64,000 nt of DNA, taken from NCBI GenBank assembly GCA_963575745.1, contig CAUYUJ010015949.1, positions 489,510 to 553,509 of the forward strand. Reading direction: 5' to 3'. This document shows positions 62,640 through 64,000 of the stretch, piece by piece. How positions within the stretch are numbered: the stretch's first letter is position 1; each line of letters opens with the position of its first letter. Under the pieces are notes generated by a model, which saw only the letters and a program-made list of their open reading frames with translations, was not told the origin of the DNA and made no database searches. The translations under genes and the position numbers were made by a program. This stretch comes from Prorocentrum cordatum. Its lineage: Eukaryota; Sar; Dinophyceae; Prorocentrales; Prorocentraceae.

Positions 62640-63114
62640 AGCGTCCCATTGGGCCACTTCTCCCGCGCGCACCTCGGCGGCCCCCTGCCGGCCAGACGTC
62701 TGCCCAGACGTCTGGGCCGGCTCCGTGGGGTCGCCTGGCCGGACCGCCGCCGCCGGGCCGGCGGAGGGCTTAAGCCTGCTGTCTCTGGCTTTCGGGAGCC
62801 CTCGCTGGGCTCCTGACGTCAGCAGAGCAGTTCCGGGTGAGAAAAAATCAAGAGGTGGCGAGGCGTCGTGGCTCGCCCATAGCCCCACCAAACAATGTCC
62901 TACGATTCCTTTGTGTGGTTTCCTCGAAGTGTTCTCAGAGCATCTCTGGCGGAGTCTGTCTTGTTTTATCACATCGGGCTTATGTCCTAAGTACATTGCT
63001 TCCTGTTCTTAGAACATGTTTGGGTTCTAAGAACACTTCGTGGTAGGACCTTAGGAATGCCGGGACGGTCGGCCCCTGCTCAAGAGAAGCTCGTGTCAAG
63101 GAGTGGGGCAGGGT
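62640..63114. other. unassigned stretch
   Basis: TTCTAAGAACA and TGTTCTTAGAACA words form a small hairpin near 63010. GAGGCGTCGTGGCTCGCC and the CCCACCAAA region resemble 22585-22630. Confidence 0.45.
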
Positions 63115-63305
63115 GCGGTGCGATCCGATCGATCCGCCTCGAGATTGAATCGGGCCGCCCCGATGCGAGTCGATCCCGAGGTTCCGACGACCCGATGCTG
63201 GCCGATGTAAGCATGGCGCCGTTGTGCGTCCCGGCGCAGCCGATCGGATTCGATTTCGACTCTGGTGCCGATGCGATGCACATCCCGGTTCTATCCGATT
63301 TGCCG
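63115..63305. repeat. family Q repeat, copy 4
   Basis: GCGATCCGATCGATCCGCC, TGGCGCCGTTGTGCGTCCCGG and GATTCGATTTCGACTCTGG follow the family order. Confidence 0.6.
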
Positions 63306-63554
63306 ATCCTATCGGCTCACGCCACATCCGCCGACCCCCTGAGCGTCCCGGGGATGCCGTGTTGCTGTCCTGGGGCGTGTTTGTGTTGTCTTGTATCTTT
63401 GGGTGGGCGGGCTCGAGGCTCTTCGGGGCCATCCCCGAGCGAGTCTGGGGGCGGGGCCGTTCACGGGACGAATCTTACACGTCTGGAGGCCCCGAATGGG
63501 ATTGGCGGATACGGGTTGCATCAGATGTGTCCAGAAACGCGACAAGGCAGAGAT

Positions 63555-63795
63555 CCGTGGCGGTGATGATGGTGATCCGTGGTGGTGGTGATGATGATGG
63601 CGGTGGTCATGGTGCGGGTGATGGCGATGATGATGTTGGTGGTGATGGTTTTGATGATGAGACGCGGAGATGGTGACATGGTACCAAACAGGAGAAAGCG
63701 GAGGAGGAGGAGGAGGAGGAGGAGGAGGAAGAGGAGGGGGAGGATGGTGGAGAGGCGGAGGAGGGTCATCGGAGGAGGAGGAGAAGGAGAAGTGA
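63555..63795. repeat. (GGT/GAT)n then (GGA)n microsatellite
   Basis: GGTGATGATGG words to 63660 and GGA triplets at 63698-63745 and beyond, similar in build to the tract at 367-915. Confidence 0.9.
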
Positions 63796-64000
63796 CGATT
63801 TGGGGAAAATTCCTGTCAACACCCGCGCCCATAAACGGCATGCGGCGGTCCAAAAATTGGACGAGTCGTTGTCGAAGGGGGCGCGGCGCATCCCGCCACC
63901 TTGCGCGGTATACAGGTAGGCGGCCACACGGATGGTGAAGAAGATCTCGTGCGAGGCCGGACGGGGTCGTTTTACATGTTGTTTTGGGACGTTTTGGGGA

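Overview
The window reads as nuclear DNA of a core dinoflagellate. It is GC-rich and carries enormous trinucleotide and TG-type microsatellites, many families of short inverted-repeat elements, decayed non-LTR retrotransposons, and no compact intact gene. Large GC-rich dinoflagellate genomes such as Prorocentrum are the best analogy; that species-level guess is inference. No rRNA, tRNA, organellar or prokaryotic signal was seen.

Almost everything recognisable is repetitive. (1) Three LINE-type retrotransposon remnants: a minus-strand copy at 32.3-34.8 kb (3' part of RT, zinc finger, RNase H), a plus-strand copy at 48.8-51.4 kb (RT with its catalytic Asp residues plus zinc finger, one frameshift), and a badly decayed plus-strand piece at 56.5-57.35 kb. 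(2) About twenty families of 120-350 bp inverted-repeat elements (MITE-like). Two can be assigned a mechanism from target duplications: family A (seven copies, duplications of 8-11 bp, Mutator-like) and family D (three copies, 8-bp duplications, hAT-like). Family B and a single AT-rich element have TA-CAG ends, as in Tc1/mariner. Several are nested. (3) About forty microsatellite or minisatellite tracts, mostly GGA/TCC, plus TG, TATG, TCTG, GAC and GAT types, and a nine-copy 152-bp minisatellite at 29.6-30.9 kb.

Between these lie about 18 short (30-87 nt) coding-looking segments on the plus strand, spread from 0.2 to 61.6 kb. Each encodes an Ala/Glu/Arg/Lys-rich helix, starts in phase 0 directly after an AG (usually AG|G), and mostly ends at GC, GT or GA after GAG, AAG or CAG. 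My preferred reading is that the window is the interior of one very long coiled-coil gene with micro-exons and multi-kilobase introns filled by the elements above. This is an inference; transcript data would decide it.

Layout: 0-10 kb, GAT/GGA and TG tracts, families A, B, C, G, H, M, four candidate exons. 10-17 kb, amplified family B, GGA tracts, nested D1/E1, the GAC block. 17-19.4 kb, a TATG/ACAY giant. 19.4-29.5 kb, families D, F, M, C, A, N, H, I and GGA/TCC tracts. 29.5-32.2 kb, the 152-bp minisatellite, a GT tract, GGA/GGAT. 32.2-35.3 kb, LINE 1 and a G-rich tract. 35.3-48 kb, families S, B, N, A, J, R, D, C, K and six candidate exons. 48-52.4 kb, LINE 2 between microsatellites. 52.4-64 kb, families E, G, H, I, J, N, Q, LINE 3 and further candidate exons.
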